Shown: piece by piece, positions 62,839 to 64,000 of the stretch
Layout: each line of letters opens with the position of its first letter
Numbering within the stretch: position 1 is the first letter of the stretch
NCBI GenBank assembly: GCA_036488725.1
Contig: DASXHD010000025.1
Coordinates: 122,710 to 186,709 of the forward strand
DNA length: 64,000 nucleotides
Source: DASXHD01 sp036488725
GTDB taxonomy: Bacteria > Myxococcota_A > Polyangia > Polyangiales > Polyangiaceae
Direction: 5' to 3'
The notes under the pieces: generated by a model
What the model saw: the letters and a program-made list of their open reading frames with translations, nothing else
Databases searched by the model: none
What the model was told of the DNA's origin: nothing
Program-made: the position numbers and the translations under genes

Positions 62839-63774
62839 ATGACTGTTGCCTGGGTCTTCCCCGGTCAGGGGTCTCAAGCGGTCGGCATGGGTCGCGAGAT
62901 TTTCGAGGCGTCGGCCGCGGCGCGCGATGTGCTCGCGCGCGCAGACGAAGCGCTCGCCGAGCCGCTGTCGAAGCTGATCGCCGAAGGGCCCGAGGCGGAC
63001 CTCACGCTCACGGCCAACGCGCAGCCCGCGATCGTGACGGTGAGCGTCGCGACGCTCGCCGCGCTGCGCGAGCGCGTGCCGGGGCTCGCCTTGCCCGCGT
63101 TCAGCGCGGGGCACTCGCTCGGCGAATACTCGGCGCTCGTCGCGGCGACGGCGCTCACGCTCGAAGACGCGGTTCGTCTCGTTCGCGCGCGCGGCCGCGC
63201 GATGCAAGAAGCCGTTCCGCCCGGCGCCGGCGCGATGAGCGCGGTGATGGGCCTCGACCCGGAAAAAATCGAAGACGTGTGCAAGCGCGCCGCGCAGGGC
63301 GAAATCGTGTCGCCTGCGAACTTCAACGCGCCCGGCCAAGTCGTCATCGCCGGCCACGCGTCCGCCGTCGCGCGCGCGAACGAGCTCGCGTCCGCCGAAA
63401 AAGGAAAAGCCATCCCGCTCAAAGTGAGCGCGCCGTTCCATTGCGCGCTGATGGCGCCGGCCGCGCGCGTCGTCGCTAGCAAGCTAGACGAAGTCGAGAT
63501 CGCGCCGCTCGCGTTTCCGGTCGTCGCCAACGTCGACGCGCGTCCCAACACCGACACGACGCGCGTCAAAGAGCTCCTCGTCCGCCAAGTCGACGGCCCC
63601 GTTCGCTGGGAAGCGACGGTTCGCTTCATGGCCGAGCATGGGGTCACGCACGTTATCGAAATCGGCCCGGGCAAAGTCCTCGCGGGACTCATCCGCCGTA
63701 TCGCGAAAGACCTCAAGGTGCTCAGCGTGGGCGATGTCTCCGCGCTCGATCAGGTCGCGACTTTTTTCGCCTGA
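62839..63774 (+). CDS. fabD: Malonyl-CoA:ACP transacylase
   Basis: 311 residues. Loads malonyl groups onto acyl carrier protein. Family motifs: FPGQGSQAVGMG, GHSLGEYSAL with the nucleophile Ser93, catalytic His in KVSAPFHCALM (about 201), and VIEIGPGKVLAGLIRRI. ATG 62839 has AAAGGG 6 bases upstream. No further fab gene is visible before the right edge. Confidence 0.96.
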   Translation: MTVAWVFPGQGSQAVGMGREIFEASAAARDVLARADEALAEPLSKLIAEGPEADLTLTANAQPAIVTVSVATLAALRERVPGLALPAFSAGHSLGEYSALVAATALTLEDAVRLVRARGRAMQEAVPPGAGAMSAVMGLDPEKIEDVCKRAAQGEIVSPANFNAPGQVVIAGHASAVARANELASAEKGKAIPLKVSAPFHCALMAPAARVVASKLDEVEIAPLAFPVVANVDARPNTDTTRVKELLVRQVDGPVRWEATVRFMAEHGVTHVIEIGPGKVLAGLIRRIAKDLKVLSVGDVSALDQVATFFA

Positions 63775-63837
63775 GTGGCCGTCGGCCGGCCCAGGCCTGG
63801 CCGGGCCACACGCAGTTGCGGGCTTTCTCGATGAATT

Positions 63838-63884
63838 CGCGCGGCACGCGCGGTGCTCACCGGCGCGGTGCGCGCGCGTTTTTT
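63838..63884 (+). terminator. Possible intrinsic terminator downstream of fabD
   Basis: A very GC-rich region with hairpin potential (for instance CACCG-GCG-CGGTG, 63858-63870, and larger pairings) is followed by TTTTTT (63879-63884) and another T run. It is about 65-105 bases after the fabD stop. A second palindromic patch GGCCCAGGCCTGGCC lies nearer to the gene (about 63788). Confidence 0.4.
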
Positions 63885-63914
63885 CATTTTCTCATCGGCT
63901 CACAAGGAGGATCG

Positions 63915-63923
63915 ATGCGTTGA
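63915..63923 (+). other. Two-codon reading frame (Met-Arg-stop) with a strong Shine-Dalgarno
   Basis: AAGGAGG (63904-63910) stands 4 bases before ATG-CGT-TGA. No longer frame starts within reach, so it is either a minigene or leader, or part of something cut by the window edge. The remaining bases to 64000 contain nothing else I recognise. Confidence 0.25.
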
Positions 63924-64000
63924 AGGACTTGGATTGCTAGGGCTTGCACAACGGGACAGAGACGGAGGCAAGCGGGCTCACGTGTGGGCGGGACCCACCA

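Overview
The window looks like chromosome from a large-genome, high-GC myxobacterium (Myxococcota, most like the Polyangiales/Labilithrix side; this placement is inference). The signs are roughly two-thirds GC by eye with strong G/C third positions, four Hanks-type Ser/Thr kinases plus a PP2C phosphatase and FHA proteins in 64 kb, an FHA-type sigma-54 activator, an HD-GYP response regulator, and about a dozen lipoproteins whose lipobox cysteine is followed by a low-complexity Asp/Ala/Ser/Pro linker. I saw no insertion sequence, phage gene, CRISPR array or plasmid function. Coding density is very high: no gene-free stretch exceeds about 230 bases, and many neighbours overlap by 1-19 bases (ATGA, GTGA, TAATG).

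Layout. 1-3.3 kb: a kinase/AAA-ATPase fusion running off the left edge, a small lipoprotein and an alpha/beta hydrolase. 3.3-6.9 kb: an operon of a site-2-protease-type metalloprotease and Lon. 7.1-10.6 kb: three co-oriented secreted lipoproteins, a convergent unknown gene, then tRNA-Thr(CGT) with its promoter. 10.8-13.6 kb: FadR-type regulator, small subunit-like protein and GMC oxidoreductase, translationally coupled and with a FadR-like operator in front. 13.8-16.3 kb: threonine aldolase, a TPR lipoprotein and an acidic protein. 16.3-20.2 kb: a barrel-like outer membrane protein, a zinc-ribbon/double-FHA protein with a PP2C phosphatase, and a TPR lipoprotein. 20.2-27.7 kb: a periplasmic unknown, a HARE-HTH/Mrr-like protein, two CPBP proteases, two Pro/Gly-rich membrane proteins, a DUF2752 protein and a zinc-ribbon kinase. 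27.7-34 kb: RR-GAF-HD-GYP, guaB, an AAC(3)-like acetyltransferase, lipB, a BON protein, a methyltransferase and a phosphoesterase. 34-43.4 kb: a DUF4185-like lipoprotein, TPR protein, M23 peptidase, IgGFc-binding-like lipoprotein, lone MCE protein, FHA/AAA+/Fis activator and a lipoprotein. 43.4-51 kb: a PEGA-like protein, two kinases, a glycosidase-like lipoprotein and a phosphoesterase/tetraheme cytochrome fusion. 51-56.6 kb: hydrolase, sirtuin, Coq4-like protein, AraC regulator, helical unknown and PD40 lipoprotein. 56.9-60.6 kb: MarR / BKACE / enoyl-CoA hydratase / acyl-CoA carboxylase beta operon. 60.7-64 kb: DUF177-rpmF-fabH, a small lipoprotein and fabD.

How it fits together. The kinases, FHA proteins, phosphatase and HD-GYP regulator form a phospho-signalling and c-di-GMP layer. 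S2P, Lon and the CPBP proteases form a proteolysis layer. The lipoproteins, M23 peptidase, barrel and MCE proteins belong to the envelope. Two metabolic operons (GMC and BKACE) each carry their own regulator and a palindromic candidate operator.

The most unusual signals are a recurrent -10-like hexamer ending only 5-8 bases before the start codon of many unlinked genes (leaderless transcription), a possible ATT start for the AAC(3)-like gene, a HARE-HTH/Mrr-fold fusion with a degenerate nuclease motif, a metallophosphatase-like/tetraheme lipoprotein, and a fab cluster without plsX. All family names are from reading motifs by eye; no database search was run.
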